Source: Candidatus Treponema caballi
GTDB lineage: Bacteria; Spirochaetota; Spirochaetia; Treponematales; Treponemataceae
Direction of reading: 5' to 3'
Assembly (NCBI GenBank): GCA_018066285.1
Contig: JAGHRS010000030.1
Location: forward strand, 1-56,070
DNA length: 56,070 nt
This document shows positions 33,666-41,683 of this stretch, piece by piece. Under the pieces are notes generated by a model. It worked only from the letters and a program-made list of their open reading frames with translations. It did no database searches and was not told where the DNA came from. The position numbers and the translations under genes are program-made. How positions within the stretch are numbered: position 1 is the stretch's first letter; the number at the start of each line of letters is the position of its first letter.

Positions 33666-34748
33666 ATGAACGAAAAGAAAGAACCAAAAGGCGTAAAGCT
33701 TGATCATATTACAAAGATTTATCAGGACCCTAAGACAAAGCAGGATTTTGCTGCTGTTGATGATGTTTCTCTCGACATTCAGCCGGGCAGTTTCGTCACC
33801 CTTCTTGGTCCTTCTGGCTGTGGAAAGACAACGACACTGCGCATGGTTGCAGGTTTTGAAAGCCCTGACAAAGGTGAAATCTACCTTGGTGATGAGGCAA
33901 TCAATGAACTGACACCAAACAAGCGCGACACTGCAATGGTTTTCCAGAGTTACGCCCTTCTGCCGCACTACAATGTCTTTGACAACATCGCATACGGACT
34001 GAAACTCCGCAAGTTCTCAAAGGAAGAGATTCATGAAAAGGTCATGAGCATGCTTGACCTTGTTGAGCTTTCAGGCATGGAAGAGCGCATGACTAACCAG
34101 CTTTCCGGTGGACAGCAGCAGCGCGTCGCACTCGCACGTGCACTTGTCATGCAGCCAGGCGTCCTTCTCTTTGACGAGCCGCTTTCAAACCTTGATGCAA
34201 AGCTCCGTGTCACCATGCGTACTGAAATCCGCAAGATTCAGAAAAAGCTCGGCATTACGGCAATCTACGTAACGCACGACCAGTCTGAAGCAATGAGCCT
34301 TTCTGATGAAATCATCCTGATGAACAAAGGAAAGATTGCACAGAAGGGAACACCTCAGGAAATCTACTACCGTCCGAAGAGCGAGTTTGTTGCTGACTTC
34401 ATCGGTGAAGTAAACTTCCTTGATGGACAGGTTCTTGAAATTAACGGAAACAAGGCAAAAGTCCGCGTAGACGGAGCCATGATTGAAGCAGAATCAAACG
34501 GTACAGCAAAAGCCGGAAGCAACTGCAAGGTACTGCTCCGTCCTGAGTCAGCAACTCTGGCAGAAACTGGAAAAATCCCGTGTGAAGTCATTCTTTCCAC
34601 ATTCATGGGAGCTTACCAGTACTATCAGGTTATGGCTGGCGGCACTCTTGTCAAGATTACGGAATATAATCCAAAGAGCCGCAAAATCTATCAGGCTGGC
34701 GACAAGGCATTCCTCGCCTTTGACGAAGCAAACCTGTACATTCTCTAA
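33666..34748 (+). CDS. ABC transporter ATP-binding protein
   Basis: A 360-residue ATPase of the FbpC/PotA type. Walker A GPSGCGKTTT, Q loop VFQSYALLPH, signature LSGGQQQRVALARAL, Walker B VLLFDEPLSNLDAKLR and the switch His in VTHDQSEAMS are all intact. A C-terminal TOBE-like domain starts near residue 245. AAAGGAG stands before the ATG. It energises the fused permease; no other permease gene is near. Confidence 0.94.
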   Translation: MNEKKEPKGVKLDHITKIYQDPKTKQDFAAVDDVSLDIQPGSFVTLLGPSGCGKTTTLRMVAGFESPDKGEIYLGDEAINELTPNKRDTAMVFQSYALLPHYNVFDNIAYGLKLRKFSKEEIHEKVMSMLDLVELSGMEERMTNQLSGGQQQRVALARALVMQPGVLLFDEPLSNLDAKLRVTMRTEIRKIQKKLGITAIYVTHDQSEAMSLSDEIILMNKGKIAQKGTPQEIYYRPKSEFVADFIGEVNFLDGQVLEINGNKAKVRVDGAMIEAESNGTAKAGSNCKVLLRPESATLAETGKIPCEVILSTFMGAYQYYQVMAGGTLVKITEYNPKSRKIYQAGDKAFLAFDEANLYIL

Positions 34749-34815
34749 AAGGGAAAAACGGAAAAGACTGTACTTTTACAGTAAAATTTCTTATTCCCAA
34801 ATGTTTTTTTCGTGA

Positions 34816-34852
34816 TATACTGATAGGGTACATTGGTAAAAGTGTACCCTAT
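34816..34852 (+). promoter_or_regulatory. TATACT box and hairpin/operator before the isomerase gene
   Basis: TATACT (34816-34821, preceded by GTGA) is followed at once by perfect 10-base arms ATAGGGTACA (34823-34832) and TGTACCCTAT (34843-34852). Initiation near 34828 would fall in the left arm. It may be a DNA operator across the start site or a 5' hairpin; a short T-run follows at 34857-34862. Confidence 0.55.
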
Positions 34853-34876
34853 TGGTATTTTTAAAGGAGAAAAACA

Positions 34877-36364
34877 ATGATTAATGTTCCAGAAGTCAAA
34901 CTGGGTATTGTAGCAGTCAGCCGCGACTGTTTCCCAGAATCACTGTCAGTCAACCGCCGCAAGGCACTCATCAATGCATACTCAAAGAAGTATGACGCAA
35001 AGGACATCTATGAATGCCCGATCTGTATCGTAGAAAGCGAAATCCACATGGTACAGGCTCTTGAGGATATCAAGAAAGCCGGCTGCAATGCACTGTGTGT
35101 ATACCTCGGAAACTTCGGACCGGAAATTTCAGAAACTCTGCTCGCAAAGCACTTTGACGGACCAAAGATGTTCGTTGCTGCTGCAGAAGAATCACAGAAA
35201 GACCTTCTTGACGGACGCGGTGATGCATACTGCGGAATGCTCAATGCAAGCTACAACCTCAAGCTCCGCAATGTTGGCGCATACATTCCTGAATACCCTG
35301 TAGGTGATGCAGATGACCTCGCAGACATGATCCACGACTTCCTGCCAATCGCACGTGCTCTCGTCGGCCTGTCAAAGCTCAAGATCATTACATTCGGCCC
35401 ACGCCCAATGAACTTCCTCGCTTGTAACGCACCAATCAAGCAGCTGTATAACCTCGGTGTTGAAATTGAAGAGAACTCAGAGCTCGACCTGTTCGAATCA
35501 TTCAACAAGCACGCTGGTGACAAGCGCATCAAAGAAGTTGCTGCAGATATGGCTAAGGAACTTGGCGAAGGAAACAAAAAGCCAGAAGTTCTCGAGAAGC
35601 TCGCACAGTATGAAATCACACTGCTCGACTGGGTTGAAGCACACAAGGGATACCGCGAATACGTCGCTATCGCCGGAAAGTGCTGGCCAGCATTCCAGAC
35701 ACAGTTCGGATTCGTTCCTTGCTATGTCAACAGCCGCCTGACAGGACGCGGAATTCCGGTATCATGCGAAGTCGATATCTACGGATGTCTGTCTGAGTTC
35801 ATCGGAACATGCGTATCTAACGACGCTGTCACACTCCTCGACATCAACAACTCTGTTCCAAAGGATATGTACGAAGAGTCAATCAAGGGCAAGTTCAACT
35901 ATACACTCAAGGATACATTCATGGGCTTCCACTGTGGAAACACAACAACAAAGAAGCTCGCATTCCACGAGATGAAGTACCAGAAGATCATGGCACGCAA
36001 CCTGCCAATCGAAGTTACAAACGGAACACTCGAAGGCGATATCGCTGCTGGCGACATCACATTCTTCCGCCTGCAGTCAACAGCAGACAACAAGCTCCGC
36101 GCATATGTAGCTGAAGGTGAGGTACTCCCAGTTGCAACAAAGTCATTCGGTGGTATCGGTGTATTTGCTATCCCAGAAATGGGCCGCTTCTATCGCCACG
36201 TACTCATCGAGAAGAACTACCCGCACCACGGAGCAGTTGCATTCGGTCACTTCGGAAAGCCGCTGTTTGAAGTATTCAAGTACATCGGTGTTCCACTTGA
36301 GGACCTGAACTACAACCAGCCAAAATCTCTGCCATACCCGACAGAGAACCCATACTGCTGCTAA
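34877..36364 (+). CDS. L-fucose/arabinose-isomerase-fold protein
   Basis: A 495-residue cytoplasmic protein of the FucI/AraA superfamily. It begins KLGIVAVSRDCFPESL, and the C-terminal half has metal-site candidates: Glu and Asp in VSCEVDIYG, Asp in TLLDINNS and His in HHGAVAFGHFG. The substrate cannot be told; the divergent subfamily includes proteins annotated only as L-fucose isomerase-related. AAAGGAG lies nine bases before the ATG. Codon use is as biased as in the binding protein, suggesting a major cell protein. It has its own promoter with an inverted repeat, and it follows the transporter, which suggests handling of the imported sugar. Confidence 0.85.
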   Translation: MINVPEVKLGIVAVSRDCFPESLSVNRRKALINAYSKKYDAKDIYECPICIVESEIHMVQALEDIKKAGCNALCVYLGNFGPEISETLLAKHFDGPKMFVAAAEESQKDLLDGRGDAYCGMLNASYNLKLRNVGAYIPEYPVGDADDLADMIHDFLPIARALVGLSKLKIITFGPRPMNFLACNAPIKQLYNLGVEIEENSELDLFESFNKHAGDKRIKEVAADMAKELGEGNKKPEVLEKLAQYEITLLDWVEAHKGYREYVAIAGKCWPAFQTQFGFVPCYVNSRLTGRGIPVSCEVDIYGCLSEFIGTCVSNDAVTLLDINNSVPKDMYEESIKGKFNYTLKDTFMGFHCGNTTTKKLAFHEMKYQKIMARNLPIEVTNGTLEGDIAAGDITFFRLQSTADNKLRAYVAEGEVLPVATKSFGGIGVFAIPEMGRFYRHVLIEKNYPHHGAVAFGHFGKPLFEVFKYIGVPLEDLNYNQPKSLPYPTENPYCC

Positions 36365-36381
36365 GCAGATGAAGGCTGAAT

Positions 36382-36412
36382 AAAAAAGCGGTCCAAACGG
36401 ACCGCTTTTTTT
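36382..36412 (+). terminator. Terminator of the isomerase gene
   Basis: AAAAAAGCGGTCC and GGACCGCTTTTTTT with an AAAC loop: a compact GC-rich stem with T-run, also usable from the minus strand. Confidence 0.92.
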
Positions 36413-36447
36413 GTTTCTCAATCAGATATTCTTAGAATTTCCAGATA

Positions 36448-36855
36448 TCAGGACACCTGCTTTATTAACTCAAGTGTTTTCTCAAGCGACAATTCAATTT
36501 CATCAGCAATCTGCTCAGGAGACTTGTTTTTTGCAAGCTTTACCTTAATCATTTGCAAAAGCATGCTCTGCTCACCTTCCTTAAAAGAAAGCGTTTTTTC
36601 CCATTCTATTTCCTGTGCTACTGTCATATATCTGCTCCTATGGTCGCGATCTGATTTTACACGTTCAACGGTATGTTCAAGCTCTCTGGTAAAGGCTGAA
36701 TCTGTCTTAAGAGTACTGATGAATTTCAATACAGCACGTACTTCAGAATCTTCTGCCTTATCATATGCGCTTGTATTATAAAAGACAGTATGTGTTTTGT
36801 CATCATACGGAACAATATCTGTTTCGAAAAGGAGCTCATAAGGCTTCTCCTCCTG
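36448..36855 (-). pseudogene. C-terminal relic of a PD-(D/E)XK transposase-family gene
   Basis: The open frame from about 36855 to the stop at 36448 reads YELLFETDIVPYDDKTHTVF, then KAEDSEVRAVLKFISTLKTD, RELEHTVERVKSDRDHR and a C-terminal helix with KNKSPEQIADEIELS. This is the C-terminal half of the Rpn-like transposase family; the nuclease core and start codon are absent. An internal ATG at 36729 could give 93 residues, but has no ribosome site. The relic begins directly beside the pyrE terminator. Confidence 0.7.
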
Positions 36856-36856
36856 T

Positions 36857-36897
36857 AAAAAAAAGTGTAAAGACTTATTACAAAAGTCTTTACACTT
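36857..36897 (-). terminator. Terminator of pyrE
   Basis: A perfect 14-base stem, AAGTGTAAAGACTT with AAGTCTTTACACTT (36863-36876 and 36884-36897), a 7-base loop and a run of eight T on the minus strand. Confidence 0.85.
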
Positions 36898-36970
36898 AAT
36901 TATTACCGTCAGAATTGAGTTTTATTGAAAAATGCGAAAAAGATTTTTCTTTATCCTTCTCATCCTGTTT

Positions 36971-37648
36971 CTACTCAGCACCGTACTCCTTGTAGTATGC
37001 GTCAATTGCAGCCTTAATCTTGTCGTCAATGACGATGCGGCCATCAGCAAGCGGCTTGTTGTACAGTGCTTCAACAACCTCGCTCATCGTGACGATGGCG
37101 CCTGTCGGGAAGCCGTACAGGTCCTTGATTTCATCGAGTGCGCACTTGGTGCCCTTACCCTTCTCTTCCCTGTTGAGAGAGACCATAAGACCCTTTATGT
37201 CGATGTTGCCCTGAGCCTTAAGGATAGGGAACGTTTCTTCGATTGACTTTCCGGAAGTGGTCACATCTTCAATGATGACAACGCGGTCGCCGTCTTTAAG
37301 CGTACTGCCGAGCAGGATGCCGCCCTCACCGTGATCTTTTGCTTCCTTTCTGTTGGAACAGTAGCGGATCTCCTTTCCATAGAGTTTGCTGTATGCAATG
37401 ACGGTCGCGACTGAAAGCGGAATGCCCTTGTAGGCAGGTCCGAACAGTACGTCAAAGTCATCGCCGTACGCATTGTGGATTGCCTGTGCGTAGTATTCAC
37501 CGAGACGGCCGAGCTGGCTTCCGGTAATATAGGCGCCCGCATTCATGAAAAAAGGAGATTTGCGTCCACTCTTCAGGGTGAACTCACCAAACTTGAGTAC
37601 ATTGCACTCAACCATAAACTGAATGAATTCTTTCTTGTATTGTTCCAT
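36971..37648 (-). CDS. pyrE: Orotate phosphoribosyltransferase
   Basis: A 225-residue enzyme joining orotate to PRPP in UMP synthesis. Motifs: FGEFTLKSGRKSPFFMNAG, DVLFGPAYKGIPLSVATV, and the PRPP loop VVIIEDVTTSGKSIEET; the flexible-loop lysines lie in KEAKDHGEGG. Length fits the Gram-negative type. The ATG at 37648 is chosen over an upstream GTG. There is no Shine-Dalgarno, and TACAAT ends eight bases upstream, so the mRNA is leaderless or nearly so. It is monocistronic, with a strong terminator. No other pyrimidine gene is near. Confidence 0.94.
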   Translation of the reverse strand: MEQYKKEFIQFMVECNVLKFGEFTLKSGRKSPFFMNAGAYITGSQLGRLGEYYAQAIHNAYGDDFDVLFGPAYKGIPLSVATVIAYSKLYGKEIRYCSNRKEAKDHGEGGILLGSTLKDGDRVVIIEDVTTSGKSIEETFPILKAQGNIDIKGLMVSLNREEKGKGTKCALDEIKDLYGFPTGAIVTMSEVVEALYNKPLADGRIVIDDKIKAAIDAYYKEYGAE

Positions 37649-37656
37649 AGATACAT

Positions 37657-37708
37657 ATTGTAAGCAAAACACGCTTTCGTTGCAATGTACCCGTTCAGGC
37701 CTTATAAT
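37657..37708. promoter_or_regulatory. Back-to-back pyrE and alaX-like promoters sharing one -35
   Basis: The palindrome TTGCAA (37680-37685) serves both strands. Plus: 17-base spacer, TATAAT (37703-37708), seven bases, ATG at 37716. Minus: 17-base spacer, TACAAT (37657-37662), eight bases, ATG at 37648. RNA polymerase could occupy only one at a time. Confidence 0.7.
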
Positions 37709-37715
37709 AGAGAAT

Positions 37716-38195
37716 ATGTCAGAAGAACCAATACTAAATGCACCAAAAAAAGATTACGACGCTCCCATGCATACAACGGAGCACATCCTGAACCGCACGA
37801 TGGACACCATGTTCAGCTGTGGCCGCGCATTCAGCGCCCACGTTGAGACTAAGAAAAGCAAGTGCGACTATCACTTTGCAGAAGACGCCGTGCCTGATGC
37901 AGCAGCCCTCGCCGCTGTAGAAGCGAAGGTCAACGAAGTCATTTCACAGAATCTTCAGGTCAGCTCAAAGGTTGTGTCGCGCGAAGAGGCGGCGGCGATT
38001 GTTGACCTTTCACGCCTGCCTGAAGACGCGAGTGAAATGCTCCGCCTTGTCTACGTCGGTGACTATGACGTGTGTCCGTGTATCGGAAAGCACGTTGAAA
38101 ATACAGGTGAAATTGCTGAAATCGGCTCATTCCGCATCATCAGCAGTGATTATAACGACGGCGTATTCCGCCTGCGCTGGAGGGTAACAAAATGA
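37716..38195 (+). CDS. AlaX-like tRNA editing-domain protein
   Basis: A 159-residue stand-alone version of the editing domain of alanyl/threonyl-tRNA synthetases, which deacylates wrongly charged tRNA (Ser or Gly on tRNA-Ala, or related). It shows the HxxxH zinc motif in HTTEHILNRTM and the second half CPCIGKHVENTGEI (CxxxH). It lacks an added catalytic domain. The ATG at 37716 is supported by its promoter; an upstream 31-codon extension would run through pyrE's start and promoter. Translation is coupled to the hydrolase by an ATGA overlap. The exact tRNA is inferred only. Confidence 0.82.
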   Translation: MSEEPILNAPKKDYDAPMHTTEHILNRTMDTMFSCGRAFSAHVETKKSKCDYHFAEDAVPDAAALAAVEAKVNEVISQNLQVSSKVVSREEAAAIVDLSRLPEDASEMLRLVYVGDYDVCPCIGKHVENTGEIAEIGSFRIISSDYNDGVFRLRWRVTK

Positions 38196-39154
38196 ATATA
38201 AGCCTTCTTCTGTATGGTATAGGAGCCCTTATTGCGCTTCTGACCATTGTCATTACAACACTGAACATCGTAACGTACAAAATGCTGTTTATGCCTAATT
38301 TTGCGCGTTATACAGTAAAACAGGATCCGCTCGGTCAGGACTGGGACGTCATGGTTCCCTACAAAAACCTCATTGAAAAAGGTGAAAACTGGTGGTTCCA
38401 GCAGCCTGTTGAAGAAGTGTGGATGAACTCGTATGACGGGCTCAAACTCCGCGCAGACCTGCTCCGCTCTGAGATTGCCGCAAAAGGCACCATCATTCTG
38501 GTGGCAGGCTGGCACGGCTATCCGCTCCGCGACTTTGCGCCAGTGTACCGCCAGTTTCATGAAGAGGGTTACAATCTGCTCATGATAGATCAGCGCGCGC
38601 AGTGGAAAAGCGAGGGGCAGTTCATGACATTCGGCATTAAAGAGCGTTATGACGTACGTGACTGGATTACCTTCGTCAACGGAAAGTTCGGCAATGAACT
38701 GCCCGTTTTCCTGTACGGCATTTCCATGGGCTGTGCGACCGTCATGATGACCGTGGGCTTTGAGCTGCCTGCAAACGTCAGGGGCGTTATCGCAGACTGC
38801 GGTTTCACATCCCCGTACGACATTCTGTCATATCAGATCAAGGCAACATATCATCTGCCAGAATGGCTGCTTTTAAACATAGCTGACCACTTCGCAAAAA
38901 AAGAGGCAGGATTCGGTTTCAAGGAATATTCTGCACTGACCGCAATGGAGACAAACGTTACTCCAATGCTTTTTGTAAACGGAGATAAAGACGATTTTGT
39001 TCCACCGTTCATGCTTGAAAAGGTTTACAATGCGTGCAAGGCAGAAAAAGAGCGCCTTGTAGTAAAAGGCGCTCCTCATTCCATTTCAAACTGTGTAGAT
39101 AACGAAGGCTATTTAGCGACTGCCTTAGCCTTCTTGCGGCGTTTCTCGACATAA
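38192..39154 (+). CDS. Membrane-anchored alpha/beta hydrolase
   Basis: A 320-residue serine hydrolase with one N-terminal transmembrane anchor (about 4-28). The oxyanion region is VAGWHGYPLRDF, the nucleophile elbow GISMGCATV, the acid Asp in VNGDKDDFVP and the His in KGAPHSISN. Such proteins (YqkD/FrsA-like) act as esterases of unknown substrate. It starts inside the stop of the AlaX-like gene. Its last 46 bases overlap the convergent diguanylate cyclase gene, and a terminator of that gene lies inside its coding region. Confidence 0.85.
   Translation: MNISLLLYGIGALIALLTIVITTLNIVTYKMLFMPNFARYTVKQDPLGQDWDVMVPYKNLIEKGENWWFQQPVEEVWMNSYDGLKLRADLLRSEIAAKGTIILVAGWHGYPLRDFAPVYRQFHEEGYNLLMIDQRAQWKSEGQFMTFGIKERYDVRDWITFVNGKFGNELPVFLYGISMGCATVMMTVGFELPANVRGVIADCGFTSPYDILSYQIKATYHLPEWLLLNIADHFAKKEAGFGFKEYSALTAMETNVTPMLFVNGDKDDFVPPFMLEKVYNACKAEKERLVVKGAPHSISNCVDNEGYLATALAFLRRFST
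39045..39074 (-). terminator. Terminator of the diguanylate cyclase gene, inside the hydrolase gene
   Basis: On the minus strand GAGCGCC (39068-39074) pairs with GGCGCTC (39050-39056) over an 11-base loop, followed by five T (39045-39049). It lies 35 bases beyond the cyclase stop, within the opposite coding strand. Confidence 0.75.
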
Positions 39155-41070
39155 AGCAGTGAGTCTGCCTCGTTCAGAAGCACCATGAGATTGTCGTTCT
39201 CATGAGAATACTGAACGGCGCCCAGACTTATGGAAATCTGAAAAGGCTCGCCTGAGGATTCATTGTATTCCTTGCAGAATTTCTTGAGGCGGGTCTTGAT
39301 ACGGGAGAATGATTTCGTATCCATTCCGACAGTGATAATGCCAAACTCATCACCACCAATCCTTCCGATAACATCCGTTGCGCGGAACGTTTTCTGAAGG
39401 ATTTTTGCCTCTGCCCTGATAGCGCGGTCACCAGCATCATGTCCCCAGGTATCGTTGATCTTCTTAAGACCGTCCATATCGCCAAACACGACAAAGCCCG
39501 TCTGATTCATATCAAGCGACATCATGATCGTCTGCTGTCCGTGCTGCATGTAGCCGCGTCTGTTCAAAAGACCCGTCATTTCATCCGTGTGGGAAATATG
39601 CAGCAGTTCGCTGTTGTTGCGAGTCAGTTTCTGGCGTTCAAGAAGTGCCTGGGTATAAGAATATGATGCGGCAATAACAGATGAGAACGACGTACACAGG
39701 ATAGTGTACAGCGTGCTGTCAAAGTTACCGGGTCTGAAAATCATATATCCGTATTGAACACTGCAGTGATAAATCGGGAAGACATATTTTCTCTCCCCCG
39801 TATCAGAAAGCATTCCATACGGAAGTATTTCATCCTGGGGATTAAACTCGATATACTTGCTTTCCGGGTTCATCTCCATACCGACAGTATCATCAAATGC
39901 GGTAAATACATACGCTTTTGACGGCAGCGGGAAATATTCAAATTCTTCTGTTTCAACAGCTTCTTTGTACAAAACAATTGCAGCTCCACTGATTTCAAAT
40001 CCGCGGATATCACGGTTCATGCGCTTACGAAGGTCATCAAGCGTCATTTCAAGCTGCGTATCATTCTGGTAGCTTACAATGCTGATTATCTGATTCTTCT
40101 TTTCAGCCCACTCTGAAATGCTGTTTATTCTTCGAAGCCTGTTGCGTTCGACAGGTTCTCCGCTGACAGAAAGCGTAGCAAACGATGTTTCAAGGGGCGG
40201 TACACAGCCACAGGACTGGCGGCACACAGCATTTGTGGGCACAGGCATGACGTCAGGAACACTTCCACCGGCAAGGATGGAATACACTGACTCTGCTGCG
40301 GCATATCCCTGAAGATAGATACTCTGGGAAACGGTAGAAAGTGACGGTGTTGTGTGGGAAGCACGTTCCGTATCATCATAACCGGCTACTATTACCTGAT
40401 CCGGAACGGATATGTGCCGCTGCGTAAGGAAATCAATGCATCCAAACGCCATTTCATCGTTCAGTGCAACAATTGCATCAAATTCAGGAACGCCATACTG
40501 TTTTTCGTATTTTTCAAGCTCAAGCATTGCTGAAGAATAGGTAAAATGTCCATGGAGGATGTCTTTATCTTCAATAGTCAGATTGTTGTCTTTCAGCGCT
40601 TTCATAAACGCTTCCGTCCGAATCTGTGCAACTGCAGACTGACCTTCAACACTGATAAGCGCAAAATGCTTGCATTTATGCTTCTGGATAAGATGCTGCA
40701 CCATATCATACATTCCGTTTCCCGTATCAGGAACAACAGACGGAATTCCCGGAATGACATCACCAATACTGATTGTCGGGATGGGATAATATGATTTTAT
40801 GAAGGCAACAAGCTCATCCTTTGTGATGAAATTGCCCTGCGTTCCCGTTGCAATAAGAATGCCATCCACCGAATTTGCATTGACAAGTGCAGCTCCGGCT
40901 CGTTTCTGATAATCATAGATTGCATAGGGAGAATGTCTTTCACCTATAGGAAAAACATAAAGCGTACAATTAACATGCTGACAGAAAGCCATGATGCCGG
41001 CTTCAAGTTCCTGGGAAAACTCATTTCCGTAATCATGGATTAATAATCCTAAGCGAAAGCGATTGGCCAT
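39109..41070 (-). CDS. Diguanylate cyclase with LacI-type ligand-binding domain
   Basis: A 653-residue soluble protein. Residues about 5-280 form a LacI/GalR-type periplasmic-binding fold (LGLLIHDYGNEFSQELEAGI, FDAIVALNDEMAFGCIDFL, VIVAGYDDTERASHTTPSLS) but without a helix-turn-helix and without any signal peptide. A GAF-like linker (about 300-470) leads to a GGDEF domain with intact active site GGDEF at 572-576 and the inhibitory I-site RATD at 563-566. It should make cyclic-di-GMP in response to a cytoplasmic sugar-like ligand. TATAGT ends six bases before the ATG: leaderless. With the HD-GYP pair it implies rich c-di-GMP control. Confidence 0.88.
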   Translation of the reverse strand: MANRFRLGLLIHDYGNEFSQELEAGIMAFCQHVNCTLYVFPIGERHSPYAIYDYQKRAGAALVNANSVDGILIATGTQGNFITKDELVAFIKSYYPIPTISIGDVIPGIPSVVPDTGNGMYDMVQHLIQKHKCKHFALISVEGQSAVAQIRTEAFMKALKDNNLTIEDKDILHGHFTYSSAMLELEKYEKQYGVPEFDAIVALNDEMAFGCIDFLTQRHISVPDQVIVAGYDDTERASHTTPSLSTVSQSIYLQGYAAAESVYSILAGGSVPDVMPVPTNAVCRQSCGCVPPLETSFATLSVSGEPVERNRLRRINSISEWAEKKNQIISIVSYQNDTQLEMTLDDLRKRMNRDIRGFEISGAAIVLYKEAVETEEFEYFPLPSKAYVFTAFDDTVGMEMNPESKYIEFNPQDEILPYGMLSDTGERKYVFPIYHCSVQYGYMIFRPGNFDSTLYTILCTSFSSVIAASYSYTQALLERQKLTRNNSELLHISHTDEMTGLLNRRGYMQHGQQTIMMSLDMNQTGFVVFGDMDGLKKINDTWGHDAGDRAIRAEAKILQKTFRATDVIGRIGGDEFGIITVGMDTKSFSRIKTRLKKFCKEYNESSGEPFQISISLGAVQYSHENDNLMVLLNEADSLLYVEKRRKKAKAVAK

Positions 41071-41076
41071 ACTGAC

Positions 41077-41106
41077 ACTATATCACGCTTTCTGAACAGA
41101 GACCAA
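41077..41106 (-). promoter_or_regulatory. Promoter of the diguanylate cyclase gene, leaderless type
   Basis: TTGGTC (41101-41106), 18-base spacer, TATAGT (41077-41082), six bases to the ATG at 41070. No ribosome site is present. Confidence 0.55.
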
Positions 41107-41133
41107 GAAATTAATACGATAAGGGGGATATCC

Positions 41134-41670
41134 TTACGTCAGCAACGTGGAAAGCACAAACTGTGCAGCCTGACTGCGGACGGCGTCACGGTCGCCTTCA
41201 AAATGCCGGGTTGCGGTCGTAACGGCGCCATTTTTGAGGAATCCGAAACAGACAGTACCAACGGGAGTTTCCTCAGAGCCACCACCGGGGCCCGCAACGC
41301 CAGTTACCGAATACGCGGTATCTGCTTCCATCAGGGATGCGGCTCCCTGAACCATGGAGGCTGCAACTTCTTCGCTTACAACGCCATACGCCTCAATCGT
41401 TTCATCCGGGACATGCAGAACGGCGTGCTTCACTTCGCACGTGTAAGAGACTACAGCACCGCGCACAACATCGGATGAGCCGGGAACCGCTGTCAGAAGC
41501 GCTGCAATCAGGCCGCCCGTACAGGACTCTGCTCCGGCAATGGACTTTCCTTCAGAACGAAGCTTTTCAAGAAGGCACTCTGCCGTTTCTGCAGCCGCAG
41601 TCTGGCGTAAATGAACTGCCGCCAATGCTTCCCTGAACTGCATTGCCCTTGCAAGTAAGCCTGTTGTCAT
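41134..41670 (-). CDS. pncC: Nicotinamide-nucleotide amidase (CinA C-terminal type)
   Basis: A 178-residue stand-alone CinA C-terminal domain, which deamidates NMN in NAD recycling. Hallmarks: SIAGAESCTGGLIAALLTAVPGSS with the catalytic Ser, VVSYTCEVKHAVLHV and the SVTGVAGPGGGSEETPVGTV loop. The ATG at 41670 with AAAGGAG ten bases before is chosen over an 11-codon extension. It begins 13 bases after the decarboxylase stop, so is probably cotranscribed. The metabolic link to that gene is not obvious. Confidence 0.9.
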   Translation of the reverse strand: MTTGLLARAMQFREALAAVHLRQTAAAETAECLLEKLRSEGKSIAGAESCTGGLIAALLTAVPGSSDVVRGAVVSYTCEVKHAVLHVPDETIEAYGVVSEEVAASMVQGAASLMEADTAYSVTGVAGPGGGSEETPVGTVCFGFLKNGAVTTATRHFEGDRDAVRSQAAQFVLSTLLT

Positions 41671-41683
41671 GATTATTCTCCTT

